Source of the DNA: Stenopsyche tienmushanensis
Taxonomy: Eukaryota; Arthropoda; Insecta; Trichoptera; Stenopsychidae
Assembly (NCBI GenBank): GCA_008973525.1
Contig: WACJ01000396.1
Coordinates: 1 to 64,000, forward strand
Direction of reading: 5' to 3'
Length of the DNA stretch: 64,000 nucleotides
Both the position numbers and the translations under genes were made by a program. Within the stretch, counting starts at the first letter, position 1. Each line of letters starts with the position of its first letter. Under the pieces are notes generated by a model that worked only from the letters and a program-made list of their open reading frames with translations, was not told the origin of the DNA and did no database searches. This document shows positions 34,591 through 46,742 of the stretch, piece by piece.

Positions 34591-35521
34591 CCTCCCAGTT
34601 TACTAGTGGAAATCAGATTCGTTTTGAATGATTTAAGCTTCTCATGAAAGTTGATATCGTTATTTTTTTATATCCTCCGTTGATCCGTGGACAGTTTGAG
34701 AAGCTTAGGAGCATACAAAGGCGGCCGCCGCACAATCGGTTACCTGCTTATTAATCCCATTTATACACCTTTACGATGGGTCTCCCCCTTTGCCCCTCCG
34801 CCCCTGGCCAGGCCCAAAATACTCGATGCCCCAAAACGACCCACACCTCAAACGGCGAGCCGGCACTGACAAATTTATTTATATCACAAAAGAATGCTTG
34901 TATGTCTAATGTTTATACAGCGCTCTAAATTATTACTTGTTACTTGCATTTACCGTCTAAATATCACATACCGCGTGCACACACGCACATCATTATGCGT
35001 GAATTATTTCAATATTTGTTTGGAAAGTATTTACATACGAGCGCGGAGAAGTTTGGTGGTAAATGTGGACGGATCTTTGATATGGATCAGTCGGACCGTC
35101 AGCTCTGACCGTTTAAATTTCTTCGCGGAAGAGCGTTAAATTCGTATTGAAATTGGATGCTGCCACGAGAAAATGCCGCGTTTATATCTTCAGAGTCTTT
35201 GTAATTCAATTTGAATATTTTATGGCTCAAATACACGTAGATATAAAATGTAATGTAATATGCAATGTAAAAGGGAGTGTCTAACGAATTTAGAAGACGT
35301 TGACTTTGTGATGATTGCTTGCGAATCATGCGATTGTCCATCTTATTGATCAATATTACATTATTATTTTAATGCAATATTTTCCCATTGAATTTTACAT
35401 ATGTTTAAGTTGGAATATTTTTATTTTAACAGTGGTTTTTAAAAGGAGAGGATCTATGAATAAGGAATGAAATTATCGATATTTCAAAATTATATTTAAA
35501 TGATTACTATTTACTCATATG
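34591..35521. other. non-coding stretch
   Basis: A GC-rich segment at 34715-34870 contains GGCGGCCGCCG and proline-rich frames on the plus strand without support. The rest is mixed AT-rich sequence. Confidence 0.4.
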
Positions 35522-36048
35522 CAGGACTTTAAACCGTTATCTTTTTCATTTCGGTTTTCGTTCCCGTTCAGTTCCAAACATTTATAACGGTTACGTTACG
35601 GTTTTCGTTCCGAGAAAAATAACCATTTTGACTTGGTTTTTCATGGCATATATATGTTTTTAAAAATGTGGTTGCCAGCCATATCTCCTGTGGGGTTCGA
35701 ACCCAAGATGATTTTCTTGGCTTCGATTCTATTTACATAGCAAATATATAGAAGAAGAGAAACATAAAAAAATACATAATAATTACTCTATTTGATAAAA
35801 AAAAAATCTAAAGAATTGATGTAAAAGAACAATTAACAGTATGAAAAACATATAAATTACAGTATTATCAGGTGAATATAATCAAACCAATTCTGCATAA
35901 GAATGGGAAAAGTCTCATATTATAACAACAGAAAAATAAAATAAACTCTCTCTTGCGTAAGAAGTGTATGAATCGGTTCAGCTTTGCTTTTCCTTCTGAC
36001 AAAAATAACGGTTTTACCGGTTATCGGTTAATTTACGGTTCGAAGTTA
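35522..36048. mobile_element. hAT-type non-autonomous element
   Basis: The left end CAGGACTTTAAACCGTTATC and the right end (minus strand) AGTAACTTCGAACCGTAAAT are imperfect inverted repeats of hAT type, and both continue into CGGTTT-rich subterminal DNA. The inner right part (about 35820-36000) is homologous to 58735-58940. Near-identical ACTCATA sequences occur at both borders and may be a worn 8-bp target duplication, but the exact register is uncertain. A GGTTCGAACCC palindrome at 35695-35705 looks like a tRNA T-loop but has no tRNA around it. No transposase is encoded. Confidence 0.6.
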
Positions 36049-36171
36049 CTCATACAAAGTTCTATCTGGCGCTATAATTTAGTAAATATGATTTTTTCAA
36101 TATATTTTATTAAATACTAGTTATTATCCTATATGCAATGCAATGCCACGTCTCGCATAACAAACTGCATA

Positions 36172-36445
36172 CACAAACAATATTTTTACTATGCTTATAT
36201 TATTTTCGCAAGTATAAACAATAAGTTGACAAAGTTTTATTGCAATCGAATGAACGGCATAGCAGCGCATTAAATACGGACAAACAAACATTATTTTTTA
36301 TATATTAGACTATACTTATATAACTTGAGCAATCCTTAGCAATAAGTGAACAAATTTTTATTGCAATCTGATTAACAGTATGGCAGTATGGCATTACATA
36401 CGAACAAACAGAGATACATTTTTATATATTAGATGATTTTTATAT
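36172..36445 (+). repeat. imperfect tandem repeat, about 2.3 units of 105-125 bp
   Basis: Units begin at about 36172, 36279 and 36399 with (A/G)ACAAACA and share TATTAG/CTATACTTATAT, AA(T/C)AATAAGT(T/G)(G/A)ACAAA, TTTTATTGCAATC(G/T)GA and ATTAA(A/C)..A(G/C)..ATA(C/G)GA. The third unit is partial. It lies just right of the hAT-type element and may be part of a larger decayed repeat. Confidence 0.65.
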
Positions 36446-36582
36446 TTACAAATTTCGCCAGACCAAGTGTTACCAATTTTACAACATATAATATAAAGAA
36501 TAATCAATGTCGACAAATTTAAATTCTTGACATAGACATGTATTGAAAATTTGCACGTTCATAGAGAAATAATTTTTTCTCA

Positions 36583-36619
36583 AGGGGGTCCGCGGATTAC
36601 ACAAATTTAAGGACTGCTG
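36583..36619 (-). mobile_element. hAT-like terminus
   Basis: Minus-strand CAGCAGTCCTTAAATTTGTG followed by TAATCCGCGGACCCCC resembles the CAG..GTTCTTAAA..GG(A/G)CC type hAT ends, and the GTCCGCGG motif is shared with 9966-9976. It is unpaired. Confidence 0.35.
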
Positions 36620-38471
36620 ATGTAGATCATAAATTCTGGAGAATTAAATAATATATTTTCTTCGAATTGATGAAATTTGAAATCATGAACCGTCAGTCTC
36701 ATTGTCTTGCATATCCATAGCACCGATAATATTTATTATTAAATAAATAAGGACGGTGAAATTAGGGTAGTATGAGTTTCGAGGATATTTTGTATCGAAT
36801 TTTACACAAATTTATTCCGAAACTTGAATACAAATGCATTCATTAAATCCAGAAAATATGTCATTATAGAGCAGCAAAAAATTCTTCTAGGGTAAAATTT
36901 CCAAACATTTAATGGCTCCCACATCGTATTAAATAAATCATCAGCTGCATATAAACGCAGAGGTTAATTTTCGAAACCCCAATAAAATGTTGACTAACTC
37001 CCGTAACCGTTTATGATATAAAGGATAATTGATCTGACGCTTCCTTAGGGTTGCCTCAATAAATCATAAGCCGTCCTGTGATACTTCATAATGACATGTT
37101 TGGAAAATAGAATTTTAGGGCCATTGTGTACAAAGCCTTCGATTACGATGCGAATAATTTCGACATGGGGTGCGGCGAAGACACCACTGAGGGTGAATTA
37201 ATTAAGCATAAAAACGTTACAGTCCCGACGTCGCATTGAGGCGAACGAATAGAATATTTACCGAGTCGATTGAGCCATATAAACAGGTTGAAGTCGGAAT
37301 CGTATCAAAGACTCATTAAGGAGCTTCCATCCTCGTATTTTATTTCTTTATTGACTGAAATCATACCCTGGACCAGCACTTTAAGAAACTCTATCATGAA
37401 GCAATTTGAAGGGATGTATTAAAAATCATTTAATATGGCATTAAAATAACTTCATCATCAACCAAGGTATCATTACGGCATTTTGTATAATAGATATGTG
37501 TAAAATATATTAAAATTAAATCGTGCGATTCTCGGTAATTTTCTTGCAGTTTGAAACGCGTTGATTCTGTTTTGAATTTGGATGCATTTTTCGACTGTAA
37601 AATAAAAATGCATTTTGAGGCTCGTGTATGAGTTGAAGAGTAGATAGCAGCTAATTTGGTTATTTCATTAAGGTGAATTAGTTCTGGTGGACTCGGGAGT
37701 TCGTTTTAAATTATCTACCGCCGCTTTTTGCCATAAAATGGTTTTATTTATTTGCGCATTTGGACTGCAAAAGGGTTCTTCGTGATCCCATCAAATCGAT
37801 GTTTAAAAATAAACATTCAAGAATACGACCAGAATCGTTTTTCTGGAGAGTAACCTTAAAGAAATTGAAGCAATCATTATGGTTTTACATTTGCTTAAAT
37901 CAATTTCAATTAGAAAATATTTATGCCATTTTTTAATACAGTTTCGAAACAGGATTCATGACATTTTCTTAAGAATTTTAGAAAGTTTTATATGGAAAAA
38001 GATCTATTGATAAATAATCATTATTTTAAAAATATATTTTAACTATTGTTGCAAATTATGGTCATTCATAAGCAACACTTCTCAAACGTGCTAATCGTAT
38101 CAATATTTATTTATTTTCTTATAATAAGAAATCAGTCTAAACTTGAATCTGACTTCTCAAATTGTTGATATTGTATTATTTTTCTTAAAATGCATTTGAA
38201 TCCAAACCTTTATAATGAAATCAAAGAACTAACGCCCCATATCAACATTTACTTGATGAATGGTGCAACCTCAATCTATGATGAAGTGTCATAAAATAAT
38301 ATATTGGTCTGCCTTCAATTATTACCGAAATTTTTGGCTAATGGCGCATAAATGACTGTCGTACTAACCGAAATATAACCTGATGATTGAAATGTATTCT
38401 ACTTGGTTCGTTTTTTTGTGTAATGTATTCTCATTTTCTACACCATTGTCGCCAATCGGAGATGGGCTTAA
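36620..38471. other. non-coding stretch
   Basis: No gene. Blocks at about 37000-37330 and 37680-37800 have non-repetitive sequence with homeodomain-like cores (TTTTATTTATTTGCG, CATAAAATGG) and might be regulatory. The remainder is AT-rich. Confidence 0.35.
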
Positions 38472-38900
38472 CCCTCTGAGTAGTGAGCTAATTTTAAATC
38501 ATCATAAACTTAGATGCTATATTTATATGTCCGCCACTTATCATCCGTACAAATCCACTTATCTGTCAGGACCATTGCAGCGTATATAAAGTTTGTACGT
38601 AAATAAATAAACAATGTCGATAGCACACAATATTCGGTCATTTTTTGCGTAAACATCAATAATACACTTGAAATATATTCTTTATAGCATTCATATATCA
38701 TTATTCATCGATAAATTTGGTTTAATAATCTATACAATCGTATTATGTACGCAAGTTACTCTCTTCTTCTCTGTTTATTTCCAAACTCAACGTGCAAAAT
38801 ACTCTCCGTATCTGTCTTTCTCGGGTCTTAACGTGTAAGAATGCTCTTTCTGAATCACTGGAATTCGGACACAACTCTGTATCTTACCTCTTTATGGAGA
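38472..38900 (+). mobile_element. piggyBac-type miniature element, full-length copy
   Basis: TTAA (38468-38471) is followed by CCCTCTGAGTAGTGAGC, and the other border is TTAA at 38901-38904. The body matches the copies at 14613-14840, 51059-51413 and, inverted, 54149-54765. Shared blocks include TTCGGTCATTT, CATATATCATTATTCATCGA, ACTCTC..TCT..TTTCC and the tail AAGAATGCTCTTTCTGAATC with ACTGGAATTCGGA. TTAA targets plus CCC ends fit mobilisation by a piggyBac-type transposase. It carries no coding region. Confidence 0.7.
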
Positions 38901-39154
38901 TTAATACTACTAAGATACTCTGCTTGCAAGGAATCCTATTTTTTGTAATAAATAAATTAACATAAGATTTATGCAATCAAATAAGTAGAATAAATTTAAG
39001 ACAGGAATAAGACAGTGTTATAATCAAAATAATACATGTATAAATCGATGGGGTAGAATACAAATATTTTCTCAAGGTTTTCTATGATATTTTTGGTCTA
39101 GAATCATCAACTATTAGAGATTGAGTAGAATACAGACATACATATTTTCAACTT
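38901..39154. other. AT-rich spacer
   Basis: Nothing recognised. Confidence 0.4.
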
Positions 39155-39262
39155 TATATGATAATATCACTGTTGAGTGACTTTTCATTGCCAAAATTGA
39201 ATCATATTGATATGTCTGATGTTTATTTCCAGCATGACGGTGCTACACATCACATTTGGATG
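39155..39262 (+). mobile_element. IS630/Tc1-superfamily transposase fragment
   Basis: The plus strand encodes SDFSLPKLNHIDMSDVYFQH followed by DGATHH. This matches the segment around the second catalytic aspartate in one group of IS630-related insect transposases (usually LP.L......WFQQDGATCHT). Downstream sequence no longer aligns, and upstream frames are broken. It is a small fragment of a dead element. Confidence 0.6.
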
Positions 39263-42200
39263 ACCTTTTAATTTTTTTCAATTCTATGTCCGGTATTGGA
39301 CTTAGGGGATCTCCAAAGGAGATCTCATTAGGTAAAGGATTTAATGTGGTGGTTTCCCATTTACTTTCCACATGTGGTAAAATAAGGATAGGACTATTTG
39401 GATAGGTAGGAGAGAAGAAATTCTAAGTGTGAATAGCGGAATTATCATTATATATAAATGATATTTTAATTTTTGCCCTGCACGACTTTATTAATTGCCT
39501 CAGCATTTACTTTTTAAAATCCAGAAAATCAGAGTAAATCTGGATTAGGGCTTGTCGGTTTTTAGGCAAAAATTGTGACGTTCGAAAACCGTTTTTTTTA
39601 TCCTGTAAATCCAGTTTTGAACATAAAAATTAAATTTTCATTATCAATGTCATTCACTATTATGTACTATGTTATGTACTTAAATTCTGAATCACCAAAT
39701 CAAAGGCATTCATTGACATTGAAATGTACGTCGTTAAGATCATAGGTTTCCTCTTTTAAATGTCATTTTTATGTGACCTACTCTAATTTCATCTAGACAG
39801 TATTTCTTTTCAATCCATTCATATTGTTTGAATCGATGATATTGATCATCATTAAAAATGATATCTGCATGGTGTCATTTTTGTTTAGCTTCGTGCCGTT
39901 TATATCTTCCAGACAGTATTCCGATACTCTCTCCACTTCTCTTCCTACACATTCCTGGTATAAAAATCCTACAAATATATTCCAGATTTCACTTCAGTCA
40001 CATGTCAATTAATTTCATTCCATAAATCAGTCCATAGCTTTCTTTCAAGGCCTTGCGACACCATTTAGGCTTTGAACAAATCATCTTCTAATAGGCTTAT
40101 ACAAATTTTGTCTGAAAAAGTCAGTACTGAAATCAACAAAGCCATGTTAATATAATGATAATTCCGTAACAAATTTATATATGTTGAAGACAACGAAAGA
40201 TCAGCACATACAATCCTTCACTTCCAGAAATTAATTTATGGAGATTGCCTACGTAAGATCTACGAACGTTTACATTACCGATGCAGTTTATGGTTGCTAA
40301 ATATGTTTTTTTGACGATTTTGCTTATCTCACAGTTTGAGGATGACTGTAGATATTTAATAAAATATCTCGGTCCACACTCGATGCTTATTAATGAATAA
40401 AAATATGTGCGGATAATGCATCAAACACAGATCGGATGTTGCCACTTAACTCTCGCTATTGATTGCTCTATCAATCGCGCCGTACGTTATAAATCACGTT
40501 GTACGGTGTTTTTCTGCATTTCGAAAAAAATCGGGAACCACTGGAAAATTAGCAGCATCCTGTCTAAAAGACCAGCTACCAATATCGATTGGGTTTCTTT
40601 ATCATTACGGGTGAAATGTTGCATATTATTACGTATATGGAATAGGAATTATGCAAAATGTAGCAAAGTGGTTACTAATTCAAATATAGACCGTATCCAA
40701 AGCCACTTAGCTTCAATTATCTGAAGATCATATGGTGTAACTAATGCGTTGCTTTCGCGATGAGGAGCGATCGGAAAGTAAGAAATTAACGTATAAAATC
40801 TATATTTTGATACAAACGTAAACTATGTTTTAAGAGCGAATTTCCATGATTAGATTTTAATATGCCAAATCTATTATCATTGGTGATAAATCGCCATATT
40901 TTTTTGTTTAGAAATATTCTATGATCATATGAGCGATTTCTACGAACTCGTTTATTTGCTCTCGTCGACTGTTCTTATTGAATCACTTTCACATTGATGA
41001 CTAGCTAGACAATCAAACCGCATAGTAATCGTACATTCGAGTTGTAAAATTAATATGGCGATGATTTATTTCGAAATTAGAACGGGGGGGTGGTTAATTT
41101 AACGGTCGGGCGCTTCTGCATACAATTTGGATCTTGACTCCGCTGGGGTGGTTCTTAGCAGATTATAAGTGGCAGTAAATAACATTTTGATTTATATAAG
41201 CCCGCTTGAGGGATATAAATTTGGAGCTATAAATACATGCATCAAGGATGACAGGGATGCTGTCCTGTCTCATTTGCGGATCTCCGATTGGCCGGATACC
41301 GCCCCCGCCCACACTCCACCCGCCAATGGAAGGCGACCTCGTTGACAACGACAGGGAAGAGATATGATCGCGCTCCGGGATGACTGGAATATCTGGACGC
41401 ATCAATTTCAGCGAGACGTAGTTTAAAAACACGTGGCGATATACGTTTATATATTATGGAGAAAACATAATTTTTTAGTGATTAAAGTCTATTCTGCACG
41501 TTTTTGAGCCTTCCCCCGTCACATATAATTCTGATTATTTACCTTTTTGGAGGTATTTTTTAACACTTTTTTTCGGAATATTATTATATAAGAGCATCCT
41601 TTGATATAATGATATTTTGTGAATGATTTATTTTATTAATAATGATTCAATCCTTGAAGCAGGGTATGAAGTAGCCTTAAAAACAAGAACGTCCCCATCA
41701 TTAATCATACTGTCATTTACTAATAGACTCGGGCTAAAATATTTTGTTATTCATAAATACCCCAAGTAAAATAATTCATTTAGTCATTTTTTTAATATAA
41801 AGTCCATGTAATGTCTCGAGAAAATTCATAAAGTTTCAAAGTTTACAATATTTAAGTATAATTTATCAATAAATTTCATTGGACGATATGTTGCTAAATT
41901 TCAATAACTCTGCTATAATTTAATTGTTTCTTGATTTGAGCTTTTCAAAGTGAGATTATAAGTCATCAATATTATGATATAATGGTTATAAAAGGATTTT
42001 TGATTTTGGTCGTGGATTAGGTGCAATGAAATATAAATACATATCTTAATTTTTCTGGAAATATTTTTATATCTACGAAATTTGATTATAAATCATTGAT
42101 ATTTATCTATCTTTATCGTTGTTCAATACTGCAAAATTCTGTTCAATTTTTACTTTTAAATATATAAGAAAGTTTATGAGAAAATGATATTTTCATGGGA

Positions 42201-42317
42201 AATAGATAATGTCATCAAATGAGAAGTGTTAATGTTAATATTTAGGTAATAATATAAATATGTGAATGTATATTAAAAAAATGGATTCTTAGTTTCTGAT
42301 TATGTTTTTGTGTATAG
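39263..42317. other. non-coding stretch
   Basis: No supported gene. 39484-39550 is a copy of the dispersed repeat of 873-939. A 105-codon plus-strand frame at 40407-40724 lacks any domain. A GC-rich block at 41230-41400 has a 89-codon minus-strand frame without support. Confidence 0.35.
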
Positions 42318-42412
42318 AGCGTGGAATTGCATGGAGCATTGGAAGTGTGTATAAGAACAGAATCCAACGAGTGGCAGGCAATTGTATATCGACGAGCGGT
42401 TTCTTCTGAGAG
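42318..42412 (+). other. possible exon bounded by consensus splice sites
   Basis: The upstream sequence TTATGTTTTTGTGTATAG is a fair 3' splice site, and the downstream AG|GTATGT at 42411-42418 is a strong 5' splice site. Of the three frames only one is open across all 95 bases; it reads VCIRTESNEWQAIVYRRAVS near its end. I do not recognise it. It cannot be spliced to the block at 42441-42638 because only 28 bases separate them, so at most one of the two is likely to be used in a given transcript. Confidence 0.25.
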
Positions 42413-42440
42413 GTATGTACAGAAGTGGGCGGCTCGTTAG

Positions 42441-42638
42441 GAGGTGCAGAAGATGCAGAATATGGAGAAGATGCAGGAGGAGCTGGAAGAGCGGGAGACG
42501 AAGCCAGGTGTGATCCAAAGGCACCGCCGAACTTACCAAACCGCCAGCTCCGAACTCGACGCCCTCTTCGTCGACTCATCGCCTGCTTCGATTCCGAGTC
42601 CCTCCGAGTCCGGGTCTGCAAAGCCGACATTAAAAGTT
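42441..42638 (+). CDS. candidate coding exon with coiled-coil and Ser/Pro-rich segments, unknown gene
   Basis: An open frame of 66 codons lies between a TAG (whose AG could be a 3' splice site) and a GTAAGC that fits a 5' splice site (GT at 42639-42640); the length is a multiple of three. Residues 1-20 form a charged amphipathic helix (EVQKMQNMEKMQEELEERET), probably coiled coil. Residues 21-45 are polar (KPGVIQRHRRTYQTASSELD, then ALF), and 46-66 are Ser/Pro-rich and likely disordered (VDSSPASIPSPSESGSAK). An in-frame ATG at 42453 could instead be a start codon. Codon use is richer in G and C than the surroundings. The minus-strand frames over the same block are low-complexity arginine/serine/leucine runs and look like shadows. 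The polypyrimidine tract before the AG is poor, which is the main weakness. The frame continues past the GT for 49 codons, so an unspliced reading is also possible. Confidence 0.4.
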
Positions 42639-45600
42639 GTAAGCGGCAAAGCTCGCTGCTTAATACGGCACCCGGGGGTAAACTTTGAAGTCTCAACCGA
42701 AATTCCTACGGGCCAATTACAAAACTCCCCCCGCGACAAAAGTTTCGCCCGGGCGAGATTCGCCCGCCGCGCTGAAACAATGTAAAAATTTATGACACCT
42801 GTCCGCCGATGCGGCTCTGCAAAGGTTCCAATCGGCTGGTCAAGTTTGGCCCGAGGCCGCTGTCCATCTAGAACTCGGATGCTGGAGAAACTTGCAAACC
42901 GACTTCGCCTCTTATTATGAACCAGCAAGTAGAGGTGTCAGCCTGTTAACCTTTTAGCTGAGAGTCCCTCCTGCATCATTCTTATTACTTTCACAATAAT
43001 AGAAAACGTACACAGACCAACTCTGTCTATGATAGATCTTATGATAAACTTAGGAAAGCCTTCATGGATATCAGCGACTAACAAATTCAAGTATAATCGT
43101 TTTATTAGGGCATGCCACATGAAAAGTCAGAACTTCAGTTAGCTAAAGATCGACCGTGATTAAGAATTTTTTTGTGTATTTTACAAATTCGATTATTTGA
43201 AACTGACAAAGGTATTTTAGTCTTCAATTGTCTTTAAATATTAAGTTAATATTATTATTTCTATGACTTTCAAGAAAATTTCCACTGAGGGATCGATTTA
43301 TTAATATAGAATAATTAATGTTTTAAATTATTGTTTTAAAAAAATAATATATTAAGGATCTACATTAATAGATGCTACGTTGCTTCCGTGATTGTATTGA
43401 TCATAGAAAATGCTCTAAAAAGCCCTAAAAGAGGACGGAGTGGCCACAAAGTTTGTATGCCCAATCGGTCTGCTTTTCGGACCGCTGATATGACGAATTA
43501 GCGCCTCGAGATCGGATACCATAACTGAACATGTCTATAGAACGATTACAAACTCTCATTATGGAACGAAGTTGCCCGAAGAAGACTGATCGGGCGGGTT
43601 GTTTAAATTTTACAATGTTTAAGCGATAACGAAGAAAAGAGGAATTAGACAACTTAATATATATTATAAAAATGAACAGAGTCGATCAGTATTGGTTCAT
43701 GTAAAGTAGAATAGTCGAGTAAAATAAAAATTAAAATGTGCAACTCTCGACCGGGTCGGTATTCTGCGTTTTGCGCCCAAGTCCAATTGCGCCCGTGGTG
43801 GACGCCTGTTTTGCCACACCCTTGTTACGGCCCGGAAAAATGATGAATATGTATAAGTCATAGTGTAAGCGAATCCATATACAACAGTTACTTGTGATAT
43901 TAGGTAACATGACTATTTTTCGTCATCTCATTTCAATAATAAAAAAAAATGGTTAATTGGGTGCCGCACGAATTGTCAGAAGGTCAAAAACTGAGGCACT
44001 TGGAAGTGTGTTGATGACTTATGACTCGTAATGATTAAACTCCAGTTATAAATCATGTAAATACTGTATCGAAATCGGGACGAGATGGGTACGAAGAATT
44101 TATTGGTTCTAAATGTGCGGACATTTATAAAAATGGCAATTTAGTTTCTCATTGATAAAATATCATTGAAGCTAATGAAGATTATTTTGGTTGAATTTAT
44201 TATATTTATGGCGTTTAAATTTTCATCTACGAATTCCGAACGTTCATGTGACATGCCCTATTAAGTCATCATGACAAATGCATGACATATTCTCTATAAT
44301 CATGATACACAAATAAATGATTAATTAAGAGGGACATTGTAGAAGGTATCATTTATTTAAGATTGAATTCAAATAGTGTTTTCAGGAAATAAGGTCATTA
44401 TGATGTCTTCAGCTTTTCAGCCAGTATTGGCATTTCAATGATGTACTTTCTTTCAACAAAATTATTTGTGAATCGTCAATTTTTTACCATATATAATATT
44501 TTATGGAGATAAGTTATTTTACGCGGGGGCTGAATGGCAAAGCTTTCTAAACGTACAAGTCGTAAAATTGAAAACTGTTTATTAGTGCAATGCTACAATT
44601 ATAATGCAATTATTTGTCGAATTAACATTTGGTATTATTTTACTGTGTGGTTAACATTCGTTAAAAAATAAGCGTAATTGCGGCTTTCTAAATGGAAATT
44701 TAACGTTGTTATATTGATTTTTTCACACTGATTCTCCCTATGAAAGTTGAACTGGATTGGAGCAAATATTTGACAGATTCGCGCTACTATATTAGAATGT
44801 TTAAGATTTGCAATCAATTTGTTTACGTGCTCTTTGTATATTTATTTTTAAGCCTTGGTTCGATAAACAGAAGTGGATTGGCCATGATCTGCAACGTCCT
44901 TCCTTTCTTATGACCACTCGTCAAATTGGAGTGCTTCCACTTCGATCAAACATAATTGTTTGGCTTGTCGTCAAACTCCTGGATTTCAAGGCTTTAAGAG
45001 ACGTTCATTTATCGGAATGCAACAAATGCGACTGGTTTATACCTTTTTGCGAATAAATTGTGTCAATACCATTAAAATGATTATGGAGGATTGGTATGCA
45101 GCACAACTTTTGAGATGTAATTTTTCTTTAAATCTTTAAGATAAGATAAATTTTATAACGCGAATGTATAGTGTATATCGTCTATATATCAATTAATTAT
45201 AAATCACTGCCACCATTACTGGAAATCATTATAGTTCATATGCCATGAGATTACGAGCTCACCGTAGAGATCACGTCTGGATACGAATGTTTCTTCCAGA
45301 CAGACAGGCTGCGAAGAAGAGCCTTACATGTTCATGTATGAATAGAGCAGTGTTTGTAAACAAATCGGCGATGGATCATCACTCATTTTTTCTTTATGAT
45401 CTCCGATAGAGTAATCATTCCAGGCGGGAAAAAATATGACCGATTCGATGTAACCGCATTTGAATATCGAATCAAGTGACAATTAGTTTACGGTTGATGT
45501 CATTCTACCGCAGACAAAAAACACTGCTGGTCAAAAATATTTTATGGGATCTAACAATCGGTGTCGATTGATTTCTACCGTCGTTTTAGTGCGATCGATG

Positions 45601-46742
45601 CATTACGATGATCATAGATCTTCTCTTGTATTGTTGATCCGAGGATCGGAACAATCCCATGGTATTTTTTCCCATGTATGGGAAGATACGAAGAGTTCGT
45701 CCTCCAGCACCCTCAGTTGTCGGTGCTGGCGCACCTGCGGCAGCCGGAGGCGGTTTTCCTATAATTTTGTTGTCTTTGCGCCCGCACCTAAATTAGCTTT
45801 CTTAAAGGCGCGAACGCAACACGTTGAGGCGTACAATCCGCCCACGCGTGAGAAATTGGCTGCTAACAATACGCGCTTAAGATGAATATTAATAACTAAA
45901 TGATATGACAACCAACGTCTGGCTTAAGAAAGTTAAGCGCCTACAAGGGCAACGGGTACCATATAGACCCCGGGCAATCTGCAAAGCCTCATCGTCCGCC
46001 ACGAAGAGCGTCGTGCTCAAAATGACTTGTTGCCCTCGAGCTTGACAGTCTTTAACCGATTGCTGAAAAAGGCGCAGTAGCACATTTCCAATCTTATCAA
46101 TCACTCGATATCAACATCTCAATACAAAACCAATTTAATCAACGTTAAAATCAATTCCACCGTTTCAATTTTGACGTGCCTCTGATTGATGGTGAATTCA
46201 ATACCGATTTCAATACAAGGAGTTGATATAATACAGGCGCTCCTTTTGCATTGACTGTACGGTATCGGCAGCTCGCACCTCCTATTTACCCAACGGAGGA
46301 TAAATAAAAAAAATAATTGCGGCTCAGTGATGCTGTTATCTCTCAAAGGCCGGTCTGCTCTCTTCTCGAGCGGGGCCCCTGCAAAATTTGCGCCCCCAGC
46401 CTCATGAGCCCGCGGCAAAGAGCCAAATTACATGCCACGTCCAATATTTGTAGCTAAACCGCACTGATGTTGCATCACAGAAAGGCTTATGACACTCGGT
46501 TTCAATTTTATGGCACCCGAAAGCGCCATCGAATTTTATTCGATCCGTACCCAAATTAGATCCTAATGGAGTTTAAGATCATCGATCCTCTCCGAATTTT
46601 TAGGCTATTCCGTCGATATATTTTGATTTATATCCCCCAAAATAAGACTAAATATTATGAATAATTATATATTTTTCTTTATCATACTTTCATCAAAATG
46701 GCATGTATTACTATAATGATACTAAAACTTTTATAGACGCGG
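42639..46742. other. non-coding stretch with GC-richer blocks
   Basis: A GC-rich continuation at 42640-42910 has overlapping frames on both strands. Others lie at 43420-43610, 43740-43830, 45540-45880 and 46320-46430. No domain, RNA or terminal repeat was recognised, and the frames there do not agree with splice signals. The sections between are AT-rich. Confidence 0.35.

Noticed and set aside
35690..35710. tRNA gene (GGTTCGAACCC T-loop-like motif)
   Set aside because: No acceptor, D or anticodon arms can be folded on either strand; it lies inside a hAT-type repeat.
36172..36445. CRISPR-like array
   Set aside because: The repeated units are adjacent, AT-rich, imperfect and over 100 bp, with no unique spacers; the sequence context is eukaryotic.
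40407..40724. 105-codon plus-strand frame with several cysteines
   Set aside because: Cysteine spacing matches no zinc-finger pattern I know, and there are no splice signals.
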